A stretch of 55,887 bases of DNA from an uncultured Clostridia bacterium (GTDB taxonomy: Bacteria > Bacillota > Clostridia > Oscillospirales > Acutalibacteraceae). Where the stretch lies: contig CANPWP010000012.1 in NCBI GenBank assembly GCA_947584595.1, positions 1 through 55,887 of the forward strand, written 5' to 3'. A model generated the notes under the pieces. It saw only the letters and a list, made by a program, of their open reading frames with translations. It had not been told where the DNA came from and made no database searches. How positions within the stretch are numbered: the stretch's first letter is position 1; every line of letters starts with the position of its first letter. This document shows positions 17,970-27,027 of this stretch, in pieces. The position numbers were made by a program, and so were the translations under genes.

Positions 17970-18923
17970 TTATATATATTTACTTATAAATTTTTTTACA
18001 GTACTCCAATAAAGCTCGGAATCTGTTCCTGATGAACCCACATGTCCTGCACCGTCTACGACAAGCTTTTCCTTGGGGCATACGGCGGCATTATATACCT
18101 TATCAAGCATAGAAAAAGGAACAAATTCATCTGCACTTCCGTGGATAAACAAGGTAGGCGTTTTTGACTTTTTAACTTGTTCCACACTCGATGCCTGTTC
18201 AAATGTATAGCCTGCTCTAAAAAAGCATACAACATCTGCCGAGGTTATAACGGGAAACGATGGCAGCCCGAAAAATTCCTCTACCTGAATGTCAAACTCC
18301 TCTTTTACAGAGCTGTAACCGCAATCTTCAATTGCACATTTCACATTTTCAGGAAGATTTTCTCCGGTTGACATCATAACGGCCGCTCCGCCCATAGATA
18401 CACCATAAAGTAAAATTTCTGCCTTTGCGTCATTTTCAATAATATAGTCAATCCATTTTAACACATCCAGTCTGTCAAGCCAGCCCATTCCTATTGCGTT
18501 GCCCTCGCTTTCACCGCAGCCCCGCATATCAGGCATTATAACATTGTAGTCAAAATTATAAATATGTTCTGCTTCAATACACATTTTCAGGGCATTTCCG
18601 CCATAACCGTGAAGTACTATTGCCCATTTATTTGTACCGGGGTTATCTATTCTGTATCCGTGAAGCTTTAAGTTATCATCTGAGGTAATATATACGTCTT
18701 GTTCCTTATCCGTAATCCAACTTATTGCTTTAACACGGTTTGATTTTTTATTTTCGGTCAAATCCAATGCCTCTGAAATAATTATCTTGTTTTCGGCATT
18801 AGGATTTAAAGCCATATCAAAAAAATAATTTCCTACAAGCCCCAGGGCAGCAATTACAACGATGATAAGAGAAAAAAACACAAATATTGTTGTTTTAATT
18901 GACGATTTTGTTTTTTTCTTCAT
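17970..18923 (-). CDS. Membrane-anchored alpha/beta hydrolase
   Basis: This is a 317-residue alpha/beta-hydrolase with an N-terminal membrane anchor (about residues 10-37). The fold signatures are HGYGGNALKM (oxyanion side), the nucleophile elbow YGVSMGG, the acid in HGSADEFVPF and the catalytic histidine in DGAGHVGSS. It resembles the extracellular or membrane-facing hydrolases grouped with BD-FAE/FrsA-type serine hydrolases. The substrate is unknown. The start at 18923 (ATG) follows AGGAGCTG; a TTG codon directly upstream gives one more residue. It is a single gene flanked by AT-rich spacers. Confidence 0.85.
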   Translation of the reverse strand: MKKKTKSSIKTTIFVFFSLIIVVIAALGLVGNYFFDMALNPNAENKIIISEALDLTENKKSNRVKAISWITDKEQDVYITSDDNLKLHGYRIDNPGTNKWAIVLHGYGGNALKMCIEAEHIYNFDYNVIMPDMRGCGESEGNAIGMGWLDRLDVLKWIDYIIENDAKAEILLYGVSMGGAAVMMSTGENLPENVKCAIEDCGYSSVKEEFDIQVEEFFGLPSFPVITSADVVCFFRAGYTFEQASSVEQVKKSKTPTLFIHGSADEFVPFSMLDKVYNAAVCPKEKLVVDGAGHVGSSGTDSELYWSTVKKFISKYI

Positions 18924-19113
18924 CAAAACAGCTCCTTATAATAAACATTAATTAAAAATGAATAAAACTTTAATTAGGATTTTATGTAATACAAGTGACA
19001 TAGAGCAAAAAGTTTGTCCTTCAAAAGATAAGAAAAAAGTTGTACGCAATATCTGTCTAAAAAATATCCTCCTATTAATTTATGTTTAAAGTTCCCATAT
19101 ATTATTCTTGACA

Positions 19114-19148
19114 TAAAAAAGCAAAGCAATCATAAAAATTGCTTCGCT
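19114..19148 (-). terminator. Intrinsic terminator after the amylase gene
   Basis: On the minus strand, arms AGCGAAGCAAT and ATTGCTTTGCT (one mismatch) are followed by TTTTTT, 16 bases after the amylase stop codon. Confidence 0.8.
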
Positions 19149-19164
19149 GAAAATTTATTTATAT

Positions 19165-20781
19165 TTATTTTGCTTTTAATACTACTGTTGAGTGCTCGGG
19201 CATATATAGCTTATCGCCGCTTAAAGATATATGTTTATTGTTTTCTTTTGACAATGCCGCTGTCAGGTCAGCTCTTATTTGGGGATTTTCAATCATCTCA
19301 GAAGTAATTGTCAGATTTTTTTCTTCTGTACTGCTGAGATTGTGTATAATCATTAATTTACTGTCATTATATTCTACATAATAAGCTAAAATGTTTGCAT
19401 CCCCGAAATCCTCTGAACCCGTAATTTTACCCCTTGCAATTTCGGGATTTTGATTTTTAATTTTAATTATACGCTTATAAAAATTCAGCAAAGAATATTT
19501 GTCCTCCTGCTGCTGCTTAACACCGCCGTACTGGGGGTCTGAGGCAATATTTTGTCCGTTTACATTTATGTCTGAAGGATTTTCACTGTCCCAAATCATC
19601 GGTGTTCTGAAATTTTCATCTCCTGATGTTGCAGGCGCAGTCATACCTATTTCTTCTCCATAATAAATATATGAGTTACCCGGCAAAAGCATATAAACAG
19701 AAGCCGCCATTTTTTCAAAGGAAATCCCTTTATTTCCTATTGCGTTACCGCTTCTTACCATATCGTGATTACTTAAAAACATTGCATTTATTGCATTTTT
19801 ATTCCGCTCGGCTAAATTTTCATTATACTTTTTAACCTTATCTGCAAGTTTTTCGTTTTCTTCTGTTCGTACAGTATTTAAAATGTCTCCTGTTGATGTT
19901 GCATATTGAAAACAGAACTGGCTGTCTATTCCCGAATTATAAATATCATAAATTTCACCCGGTGTTGTCCAGTTTTCACCTACCATATAAATATCTTCCT
20001 TATAATCCTTTAAGGCATCATAATACCATTTAAGAAACTCTGCACCGTCGGTTGTGCCGTTTGTAAAATATTTAACTGCATCAAGCCTGAATCCTCCTAC
20101 GCCCCTGTCTATCCAGAACTTTGCAATTTTAAGAAACTCTTCTCTTGTAGCATCAGAACTTAAATTCCACTCAGGCATATATGAAGAAAAATTAGATTCA
20201 CACCAATAATCTCCTGCGATATGTGTATATGCACTTTCATTAATGGGGCCGTCTTTATACTCCTCTATCTGAAAGTACTTTGCATATCCGTCCAGATTGC
20301 CTTCTTCAACTTCCTCACAGGCTTGTTCAAACCAAGGGTGAAATTTTGAACAATGGTTCAGCACCATATCCATTATAATTTCAATTCCTCTTTTATTGCA
20401 CTCTGAAACCAGTTCATCAAAATCATTTAATGTGCCAAAGGCTTCATCTATATTATAATAATCCATAACATCATATTTATGATATGATTGAGAGGGCATA
20501 ATCGGCGTGAGCCAGATTGCATCAATGCCTAAATCCGTTTCCGTATCCGGATTTCCGTCATTTAAATAATCAAGCTGAGATATAATGCCCTGCAAGTCTC
20601 CGATTCCGTCATCATTGGAATCACAAAAGGAGTTTACAAAAATTTCATATACATTTCTGTACTTATCTTCAGACGCTGTTGTTTTAATATCCTTTAAAGG
20701 GTCATTGTAGGAAGAACAGCCTGTTAAAATACAGCATACTGTCATTGATACAGCAATTAACAGAGAAACAGTTTTTTTCAT
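19165..20781 (-). CDS. Lipoprotein alpha-amylase / alpha-glucosidase (GH13)
   Basis: This is a secreted GH13 glycoside hydrolase of 538 residues that cleaves alpha-1,4-glucans or maltodextrins outside the cell. The N-terminus is a lipoprotein signal ending in the lipobox CILTGCSS, so it should be tethered to the membrane surface. GH13 regions are visible in order: MDMVLNHCS (region I), GGFRLDAVKYF with the nucleophile Asp (II), MVGENW with the acid/base Glu (III) and FLSNHDMV (IV). I start at ATG 20781 with GAGGTG six bases upstream; a GTG 12 bases earlier overlaps that site. It lies downstream of malEFG on the same strand, separated by a terminator and two 97-base repeats. This fits surface starch breakdown feeding the transporter. 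Confidence 0.93.
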   Translation of the reverse strand: MKKTVSLLIAVSMTVCCILTGCSSYNDPLKDIKTTASEDKYRNVYEIFVNSFCDSNDDGIGDLQGIISQLDYLNDGNPDTETDLGIDAIWLTPIMPSQSYHKYDVMDYYNIDEAFGTLNDFDELVSECNKRGIEIIMDMVLNHCSKFHPWFEQACEEVEEGNLDGYAKYFQIEEYKDGPINESAYTHIAGDYWCESNFSSYMPEWNLSSDATREEFLKIAKFWIDRGVGGFRLDAVKYFTNGTTDGAEFLKWYYDALKDYKEDIYMVGENWTTPGEIYDIYNSGIDSQFCFQYATSTGDILNTVRTEENEKLADKVKKYNENLAERNKNAINAMFLSNHDMVRSGNAIGNKGISFEKMAASVYMLLPGNSYIYYGEEIGMTAPATSGDENFRTPMIWDSENPSDINVNGQNIASDPQYGGVKQQQEDKYSLLNFYKRIIKIKNQNPEIARGKITGSEDFGDANILAYYVEYNDSKLMIIHNLSSTEEKNLTITSEMIENPQIRADLTAALSKENNKHISLSGDKLYMPEHSTVVLKAK

Positions 20782-20817
20782 AATGCACCTCACTAAAAAC
20801 TTTAATAATCAGTTTAG

Positions 20818-21008
20818 CAGCCGGTGGGCTGCACATTTCCGGGTAAACAGGACCATATTTAAACTCTCTTTTGTGCCCGACTGTTTTCGAGCAGTTTTCT
20901 ATAAGACAAAAAATCAGCCGGTGGGCTGCACATTTCCGGGCAGGCAGGACCATATTTAAACTCTCTTTTGTGCCCGACTGTTTTCGAGCAGTTTTCTATA
21001 AGGTAAAA
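20818..21008. repeat. Two tandem copies of a 97-base repeat in the amylase leader
   Basis: The units start at 20818 and 20915 (period 97) with CAGCCGGTGGGCTGCACATT and differ at only a few positions. Each unit holds a CAGCC-CACC-GGCTG hairpin and a GCTCG/CGGGC pairing when read on the minus strand. A diverged further copy is at 45690-45776. Being just upstream of the amylase start, they are probably transcribed as leader RNA if a promoter lies above them. Confidence 0.85.
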
Positions 21009-21038
21009 AGGGTGGCAGCCATAGCTTCCACCCTTTAT
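21004..21038 (-). terminator. Terminator between malG and the amylase
   Basis: On the minus strand, arms AAAGGGTGG and CCACCCTTT are followed by TT and a weak T-run, 17 bases after malG. It suggests the amylase is partly uncoupled from the transporter operon. Confidence 0.75.
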
Positions 21039-21054
21039 AACTAACTTTAGAATT

Positions 21055-21909
21055 TTATCCCTTAACGCCTCCGGCTGTAACGCCTTCAACATAATATTTC
21101 TGCATTTTAAGGAACAGCAGTGTAATTGGAACCGCAACAAGCACGGAACCTGCTAAAAACTGTTTATAGTATACAGGCTTAAACTCCTGAGTTATCATCT
21201 TCTGTAGACCAATGGCAACAGTATAATTATTTATCTTATCACCCATGATCAATTTACAAAGAATAAAGTCTGTCCAAGGACCGATGAATGATGTCAGAAC
21301 AGTATAAACTACAATCGGCTTTGACATTGGAAGAATAATTTTCCAAAAAATTTGATTTTTCGTAGCACCGTCAACCGTTGCCGCCTCGTCAAGAGCTCTG
21401 GGGATCGTATCAAAGAAGCCTTTTGAAATCTGGAAACCCAATCCTGCACCGGCACTATAACAGATAATAAGAGCTACAAGCGTCTGTGAAAGGTTCATTG
21501 CCTTAAGAAGATAGTAAATTGCTATCATTGTCATAAATCCGGGGAACATACCCAAAATCATACCAACATTGATAAACTTTTTACGGCTTTTGAATCTTAA
21601 GCGGCTGAATGCATAACTTACCATAAGAACTGAGAGTGTAGAAATTATGCAGGAAAAACACGCAACAATAAATGTGTTAAGATACCACCTTGGGAAATTA
21701 AGAGTACCTGTATTCACAAACAAATCAATATAATTCTGAAATGAAAAGGATTTGGGAATAAGGTACGGAACAGCTGACATACCTTCTGCTCTAAAGGAGT
21801 GCAACAATAAGTATACAAGAGGAGAAACCCATACAATACCCATTATTGCAAGAATTATATAAATAATTGTATTTGAAATAATTCTTCTGGCTTTATAACT
21901 TTTTATCAT
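21055..21909 (-). CDS. malG: Maltodextrin ABC transporter permease, MalG-like
   Basis: This is the inner permease subunit of a carbohydrate uptake (CUT1) ABC transporter: 284 residues, six predicted membrane segments, MalG type. The EAA loop that contacts the ATPase is seen as ALDEAATVDGATKNQIFWKIILPMSKP near residues 178-204. The C-terminus ends in the short VEGVTAGGVKG tail typical of MalG proteins. The start overlaps the malF stop by 4 bases (ATGA) and has GGAGG upstream, so translation is coupled. No MalK-type ATPase is encoded in the window. As in many Firmicutes, a shared ATPase (MsmX-like) elsewhere may serve it. Confidence 0.92.
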   Translation of the reverse strand: MIKSYKARRIISNTIIYIILAIMGIVWVSPLVYLLLHSFRAEGMSAVPYLIPKSFSFQNYIDLFVNTGTLNFPRWYLNTFIVACFSCIISTLSVLMVSYAFSRLRFKSRKKFINVGMILGMFPGFMTMIAIYYLLKAMNLSQTLVALIICYSAGAGLGFQISKGFFDTIPRALDEAATVDGATKNQIFWKIILPMSKPIVVYTVLTSFIGPWTDFILCKLIMGDKINNYTVAIGLQKMITQEFKPVYYKQFLAGSVLVAVPITLLFLKMQKYYVEGVTAGGVKG

Positions 21910-23402
21910 GAGAACGCCTCCTCGTCTTTCATAGACTTAGACAAATTGAATGTAATCAAGGACAAGGTTGCGCAAACAATAAATACTAAGATACCTATTG
22001 CAGCAGCAAGGTCATAATCCTGCTGATTCATAGTCAAATTAAACAACCATGTTACCAAAATATCAGTTTGACCTGCCTGATACAACTTTTCCGTTGACGG
22101 ACCGCCGCCTGATAACAGGAAAATAACATTAAAGTTGTTAATATTACCTACAAACTGCGTAATAAGTGAAGGCGCCGTTACAAAAAGCATATACGGCAGC
22201 GTAATTTTTGTAAACTGTTTAACAGGACCGGCACCGTCTATTCTTGCACTTTCGTACAGGTCAGCAGGAATGTTCATAAGAATTCCCGAAGCCGACAAAA
22301 TAGTATATGGTATGCCTACCCAGCAGTTAACAACAATAACCGTAGCCCTTGCCAAAAAGGCAGTATCGTTAAAGAAATTTATCGCGACAGTTTGACCTGT
22401 AATTTCAGATAAAAGAATGTTTACAGCACCGTCTACTTGCAGCATCTGGTTCATAAGGAGAAGTGATACAAACTGCGGAACAGCAATTGTAATTACAAAA
22501 AGAGTTCTCCATAGGGATTTTAACCTGATGCCTTTTTTGTTTATCATAAGAGCAACTATCATACCAAGAATATAGTTAGAAAATGTAGCAAAAATTGCCC
22601 AAACTATGGTCCATTTAGTAAGCTCAATGAATGTAATACCCTTTTTACCGCCCGATGCAACATTTACAAGGTCAGCAAAATTTTCAAATCCGACCCATGT
22701 AAACAATGTGCCCGGAGGCATATGACTTCTGTTATAGTTTGTAAAAGCTATAAGAATCATAAAAATTAAAGGCATTATTGTAAATATGGTAATAAGTGTT
22801 ACCGGTAAGGAAAGCATTGTAATATGGAACTTGCCGTCGAGGAATTCCTTTGCTTCTTCCTTGAAGGTCATAATATGCTTTCCTTCAGCCTTTAACTGCT
22901 GTAATTTATAAGCACTCTTTGTGTTTGCTATGTAAATAAATAAAAATGCAAGTGTAACCGCAAGAGTAACAACACTGTACAGCAAAATAAGCATTGAGTT
23001 ATGGCCCCATACAGTCTTTTTGAAGGGACCGTCAGCGACAATCTGTGTTACTGCTGTACCTAACGTACCAAATTTGGATAGGTTTGGCCATCCAAACGAG
23101 ATTATAAAATAAATATATGCTACCTCAGTAGCTAAAAACAAAAGACCTTTAATAATCTGGCCTTTTGCAAAATTTCCAAATCCAAAAATAAGGTAAGACA
23201 GCTTTACAGCAATATCTCCCTTTATAAACCTTGTAACGTAATTAGCTACGCCCTTACCGATACCAGTGAATAACTTTACAAAGAATCTTCCGATTGCTTT
23301 AAAAAAAGCCACAATTCTTCCCGGAAGCTTTTTAAAAAATTCTGTAAAATTATATGCAAACTTCTGGAAAGGATTAAGCTGTTTATAATCGATATATTTC
23401 AA
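21906..23402 (-). CDS. malF: Maltodextrin ABC transporter permease, MalF-like
   Basis: This is the partner permease, at 498 residues longer than the ~290-residue minimal CUT1 permease. The extra N-terminal ~200 residues contain a hydrophilic amphipathic start, two or three additional membrane segments and a cytoplasmic linker, a pattern seen in MalF-like proteins of Firmicutes. The binding-protein-dependent permease domain occupies about residues 210-490. Its EAA loop is ADLYESARIDGAGPVKQFTKITLP near 375-398. The start codon is TTG at 23402, preceded by AGGGAG ten bases upstream. It follows malE across a strong terminator hairpin and overlaps malG by 4 bases. Confidence 0.92.
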   Translation of the reverse strand: MKYIDYKQLNPFQKFAYNFTEFFKKLPGRIVAFFKAIGRFFVKLFTGIGKGVANYVTRFIKGDIAVKLSYLIFGFGNFAKGQIIKGLLFLATEVAYIYFIISFGWPNLSKFGTLGTAVTQIVADGPFKKTVWGHNSMLILLYSVVTLAVTLAFLFIYIANTKSAYKLQQLKAEGKHIMTFKEEAKEFLDGKFHITMLSLPVTLITIFTIMPLIFMILIAFTNYNRSHMPPGTLFTWVGFENFADLVNVASGGKKGITFIELTKWTIVWAIFATFSNYILGMIVALMINKKGIRLKSLWRTLFVITIAVPQFVSLLLMNQMLQVDGAVNILLSEITGQTVAINFFNDTAFLARATVIVVNCWVGIPYTILSASGILMNIPADLYESARIDGAGPVKQFTKITLPYMLFVTAPSLITQFVGNINNFNVIFLLSGGGPSTEKLYQAGQTDILVTWLFNLTMNQQDYDLAAAIGILVFIVCATLSLITFNLSKSMKDEEAFS

Positions 23403-23603
23403 TCAGTGCACTCTCCCTATGTAAGTTTGCGGAATATTCCGTTTACTAAGTAAATTATTTTTCATCTTGCTCCCCTTTACTTCAAAATATTATTATTTAC
23501 TAATACATTTTGAAATTATTTTAGCAAGAATACTTCCTTTTAATATCTAAAATCAGACTGTTTACAGCAATTTGTTTAAAATTAAACGGCAGACAGCTGA
23601 AAT

Positions 23604-23649
23604 AAAAACCGTTTCAGACAGCCCCGACTTCGTGGGGCTGTCAAAACGG
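23604..23649 (-). terminator. Terminator/attenuator between malE and malF
   Basis: On the minus strand, arms CCGTTTTGACAGCCCC and GGGGCTGTCTGAAACGG form a long stem with one internal mismatch, then TTTTTATTT. It sits 48 bases after malE and 200 bases before malF. It would let the binding protein be made in excess over the permeases. Confidence 0.85.
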
Positions 23650-23696
23650 AAAAATAATCTAAACTTAAAACTATATAATTAGCTGTTCAAAGTTAA

Positions 23697-24989
23697 TTAA
23701 ACATCCTTAACATTTTGGAGTGTTTCTTTGATAAGCTTTTTCATATATTCTGTATCTGAAGGATCTGTTTTGTCAGAGAAAAGCTGGTTGCCAAGATTTC
23801 CTACAGGAGAGAAGAACTGCTGAACGATATCACCCATTGGAACAGAATTTTCTGCCTGTTCACGAATAGCTGAAATAGCCACATTGTTTTTAACTGTATC
23901 CGACTCGGCAGCTGCAGTATTTGACGGGCACCAACCAAGTTCTTCTGCTCTCTGAAGCTGGCATTCTTCACCAGTTAAGTAGTTTGCAAGAATCTGTGAT
24001 GCTCTTGGGAATTTTGACGCAGCATTTACGCCTATAAATTTATAACCAAACATTGAAATGATTTGCTTTTCTTCACCGTTTACAGTGATTGTCGGCAGTT
24101 TTGCTGCAGCATATTTATCTTCCAAAGCTGTTTGGTCAGCAACTACATTCCATGAACCGTCTATACCTGCACCGCATACTCCTGTTGAGAAGCCTGAAGG
24201 AATCTTATCTACTTCACTGGACTGGAATGTTGTTGAATAATCGTGGAAAAGTTTTGAGAATGCCTGCATTGTTGCAACTACTTCGTCTTCGTCATAATCT
24301 GTGAATTTCTGTGTTATTCCGTCATCCTCAATGCCGTCTGTCTTTAATCCTGCTGTAAATATGAACATACAAGCATAGAATCCGTCTCCGGCACTCATAA
24401 TGAATTTCTTGCCGGCAGCTTTACAATCCTCAAGGACTGTTTCCAATTTTTTCTCGTCGCCTTCTTTAATAACTGTGTTATCATAAACAAGATAATAGCC
24501 GTTGTCTGCTGTTTCGGGATAAGCATAAAGAACGCCGTCTTTTGTTGCGTCTTGTACGATTGTTTCAGAATTGTTTGCTTTAACCTCATCGGCAAATGCA
24601 ACTTCCTGTATTACCTTTGCTCTTACAAGTCTGTTGATCTGATCGCTTGGAATACCAAATACATCGGCTGCTGTAGTAGCATCGTTAAGAAGCTGTGTAG
24701 CTGCTTCATTTTCGCCCTGTGCAACAACTTCAATTGTGATAGTTTTTTCAGGATAAAGTTTAGTAAATGCATCACACTGTTTTTTCAGAAGTTCAACTGA
24801 TTTATCAGGACCCCATACTTTAAGTGAGATATTATCTTCATCTCCAAATAACTCTGCACCTGACGGTGTTTTTGATTCACCACCTGCAACATCTCCTGTT
24901 GCTCCTCCGCTTGTTGTTTGCTCTCCGCAGCCGGCAAACGCTGTTGCCATCATCATTACTGCAAGTACGCCCGCAATGATTTTCTTCAT
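23697..24989 (-). CDS. malE: Maltose/maltodextrin-binding lipoprotein, MalE-like
   Basis: This is the extracellular solute-binding protein (430 residues, SBP family 1) of the CUT1 transporter. A lipoprotein signal peptide ends in the lipobox AFAGCGEQ, with the lipidated Cys at residue 20, followed by a Gly/Ser/Thr-rich tether. The mature part has the SBP_1 pattern, with ISLKVWGPDKSVELLKKQ at the start of the first lobe and GICGAGIDGSWNV in the hinge region. Downstream malF, malG and the GH13 lipoprotein support maltodextrin as the substrate. It starts after AAGGAAA. A candidate promoter (25097-25126) and a perfect inverted repeat (25043-25058) lie upstream. Confidence 0.92.
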   Translation of the reverse strand: MKKIIAGVLAVMMMATAFAGCGEQTTSGGATGDVAGGESKTPSGAELFGDEDNISLKVWGPDKSVELLKKQCDAFTKLYPEKTITIEVVAQGENEAATQLLNDATTAADVFGIPSDQINRLVRAKVIQEVAFADEVKANNSETIVQDATKDGVLYAYPETADNGYYLVYDNTVIKEGDEKKLETVLEDCKAAGKKFIMSAGDGFYACMFIFTAGLKTDGIEDDGITQKFTDYDEDEVVATMQAFSKLFHDYSTTFQSSEVDKIPSGFSTGVCGAGIDGSWNVVADQTALEDKYAAAKLPTITVNGEEKQIISMFGYKFIGVNAASKFPRASQILANYLTGEECQLQRAEELGWCPSNTAAAESDTVKNNVAISAIREQAENSVPMGDIVQQFFSPVGNLGNQLFSDKTDPSDTEYMKKLIKETLQNVKDV

Positions 24990-25042
24990 AAATTATTTCC
25001 TTCTTTCTTTAGTTTAATAAATTAATGAATTCACAAATTATT

Positions 25043-25058
25043 TTCGGACAATTCCGAA
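25043..25058. promoter_or_regulatory. Operator-like inverted repeat upstream of malE
   Basis: TTCGGA and TCCGAA flank a 4-base centre (CAAT), a perfect 6-base inverted repeat. It lies about 40 bases downstream of the candidate -10 of malE and 54 bases before its start codon, a position suited to a repressor. No regulator gene is adjacent. Confidence 0.45.
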
Positions 25059-25096
25059 GCAACTCACGACACAAATGCATCATTGTTACTAATAAA

Positions 25097-25126
25097 ATAA
25101 TAACACAAAAAGTCTTAAAATTGCAA
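25097..25126 (-). promoter_or_regulatory. Candidate sigma-A promoter of malE
   Basis: On the minus strand, TTGCAA (25126-25121) and TATTAT (25102-25097) are 18 bases apart. Confidence 0.5.
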
Positions 25127-25263
25127 CTCCCTTTGTACTTTTTGTCTAAAGCGATAATTTTGCTTCTCTATTTTGTACAAAAATACAACTTATTTTTTGA
25201 ATTTTTACTTGAACGTCAAAAAACAACTTGTAATTTTGTTTAATTTGCTATATATTTTTTGTT

Positions 25264-25282
25264 AAATTTGATAATCAAATTT
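25264..25282. promoter_or_regulatory. Perfect 9-base inverted repeat in the mal/mur spacer
   Basis: AAATTTGAT, one central A, ATCAAATTT. It is midway between the divergent genes. It could be an operator or a chance AT palindrome. Confidence 0.35.
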
Positions 25283-25423
25283 TTTGTTTATAGCAAAATC
25301 GACTATATTGTATGTTTGTAGCGAATAAAATCTTTTGCCTGATTTTAGTAAATTATAAAAATCCTGCAAAGTTTAGTGAAATTCAAACAAAATTTTATTT
25401 TTTATCATTTTCATTACCCTAAG

Positions 25424-25452
25424 TTGTAATTTTATTTTTATATTGATATAAT
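25424..25452 (+). promoter_or_regulatory. Sigma-A-type promoter of the MurE-type gene
   Basis: TTGTAA (25424-25429), a 17-base spacer and a consensus TATAAT (25447-25452), 64 bases before the start codon. Confidence 0.7.
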
Positions 25453-25516
25453 ATATTATAAATAAAAAGCATTTATTATAACCTACATTTATACATATAA
25501 ACAAGGGGATAGATTT

Positions 25517-26986
25517 ATGACACTTGAAAGCCTTTTAATAAATACAAATTTTATTTTGCTGCAAGGTAATCTTGCTATTGAAATTTCAGATTTAGTATAC
25601 GATTCAAGAAAGGTTTATAAAAATACTGCATTTGTTTGCCTTGTAGGGTATAACACAGACGGTCATCAATATATTAATAATGCAATTTCAAAAGGTGCTT
25701 CTGCTCTTGTTGTTTCTGAAGATATAAATGTTGAAAACAAGGATGTCACTGTTATTAAAGTCGATGATACCAGAAAAGCGCTTGCTATTATGAGTGCTGA
25801 ATTTTTCGGAAATCCAGGTAAAGAACTTAAAACTATTGCTCTGACAGGAACGAAGGGCAAAACTACAACTGTTGCAATGATTAAGTCTATTTTAGAATAC
25901 GAAGGCATTAAAACAGGAACTATAGGAACTTTGGGAATTATAATCGGCGATGAACTGATAAAAACAAATAATACGACTCCCGAATCCTATGAAATAGAAA
26001 AAGCTATGAGACAGATGGTTGATTCCGGATGTAAGGCTATGGTTATTGAAGCCTCCTCACTGGGTCTTAAATGGCACAGAGTTGACGGAATTACTTTTGA
26101 TATCGGTGTTTTCACAAATTTTTCAGACGACCATATCGGAGAAAGTGAACATAAGGATTTGGAAGAATATTTATTTTGTAAAAGTCTTCTCTTTCAAAAA
26201 TGTAAAACAGGAATTTTTAATTGCGATGATAATGCTTTTAAGAAAATAATTGAAAAAAGCACTTGTGAAATTGTTACTTTCGGTTATTCGGAAAATGCCG
26301 ATTTAAAAGCAAGCAACGACCGACTTATTTCAAAACCGGGTTTTATCGGAGTACATTTTAGTACAACAGGAATTGCAGAAATGGACGTTGACGTTGCTAT
26401 CCCGGGTAGATTCAGCGTTTATAACGCTCTTTCAGCTATTGCCGTATGTATTAAATTAGGGGTTTCCAAAAAATCCATTCTTGAGGGACTTTATAATGTA
26501 AAGGTTAAAGGAAGAGTTGAGGCAGTTAAAGTTCCGGGAAATTATACATTGCTTATTGATTATGCCCATAACGCTATGTCTATGGAAAATGTACTTACAA
26601 CTTTAAGACAGTATAACCCTAACCGACTTGTTACTATGTTCGGTGCAGGCGGCAACAGACCAAAGGTTCGCAGATATGAAATGGGTGAAGTATCGGGGAA
26701 CTTGTCTGACCTTTCTGTTATTACAGAAGATAATTCAAGATTTGAAGATGTTATGGATATAATTGAAGACATTAAGACAGGAATTAATAAAACAGGCGGC
26801 GAATATGTTGTAATTCCAAATAGAAAAGACGCTATTAAATATTGTATGGAAAATGCTCAGGATGGAGATATTGTTGTCCTTGCAGGTAAAGGCCATGAAG
26901 ATTATCAGGAAATAAGGGGCGTTAAATATCACCTTGATGAAAGAGAAGTTATCGATGATATTATAAAGGAAATGGAAAATAAATAA
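25517..26986 (+). CDS. murE: MurE-type UDP-MurNAc-peptide ligase
   Basis: This is a Mur ligase of 489 residues that joins an amino acid to UDP-MurNAc-L-Ala-D-Glu using ATP in cytoplasmic peptidoglycan precursor synthesis. It has the three-domain Mur layout: the N-terminal UDP-binding domain with VYDSRKV, the ATP loop ALTGTKGKTTT at 108-118, and the central lysine expected to be carbamylated in YLFCKSLLF. The C-terminal domain contains GAGGNRPKVRR. In DAP-adding MurE the third-amino-acid motif is DNPR. Here the matching position reads DNSR (405-408), and the DHIGESEHKDLEEY stretch also departs from common MurE. It may therefore be a paralogue with changed specificity. It is preceded by a good promoter and AAGGGGA site, stands alone, and ends at a terminator. 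Confidence 0.82.
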   Translation: MTLESLLINTNFILLQGNLAIEISDLVYDSRKVYKNTAFVCLVGYNTDGHQYINNAISKGASALVVSEDINVENKDVTVIKVDDTRKALAIMSAEFFGNPGKELKTIALTGTKGKTTTVAMIKSILEYEGIKTGTIGTLGIIIGDELIKTNNTTPESYEIEKAMRQMVDSGCKAMVIEASSLGLKWHRVDGITFDIGVFTNFSDDHIGESEHKDLEEYLFCKSLLFQKCKTGIFNCDDNAFKKIIEKSTCEIVTFGYSENADLKASNDRLISKPGFIGVHFSTTGIAEMDVDVAIPGRFSVYNALSAIAVCIKLGVSKKSILEGLYNVKVKGRVEAVKVPGNYTLLIDYAHNAMSMENVLTTLRQYNPNRLVTMFGAGGNRPKVRRYEMGEVSGNLSDLSVITEDNSRFEDVMDIIEDIKTGINKTGGEYVVIPNRKDAIKYCMENAQDGDIVVLAGKGHEDYQEIRGVKYHLDEREVIDDIIKEMENK

Positions 26987-27027
26987 GAAAAAGAAAATTA
27001 AAATATAAAAGTAAAATATAAAGATTT

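Larger units (their letters stand above)
24990..25516. other. Divergent control region of malE and the MurE-type gene
   Basis: This 527-base, strongly AT-rich spacer holds the malE promoter and operator-like palindrome, a second palindrome at 25264-25282 and the promoter at 25424-25452. I see no gene in it. Confidence 0.6.

Noticed and set aside
20702..20953. Open reading frame crossing the 97-base repeats on the minus strand
   Set aside because: It is translated repeat sequence running out of frame into the amylase start; it has no proper ribosome site and no coding signature.
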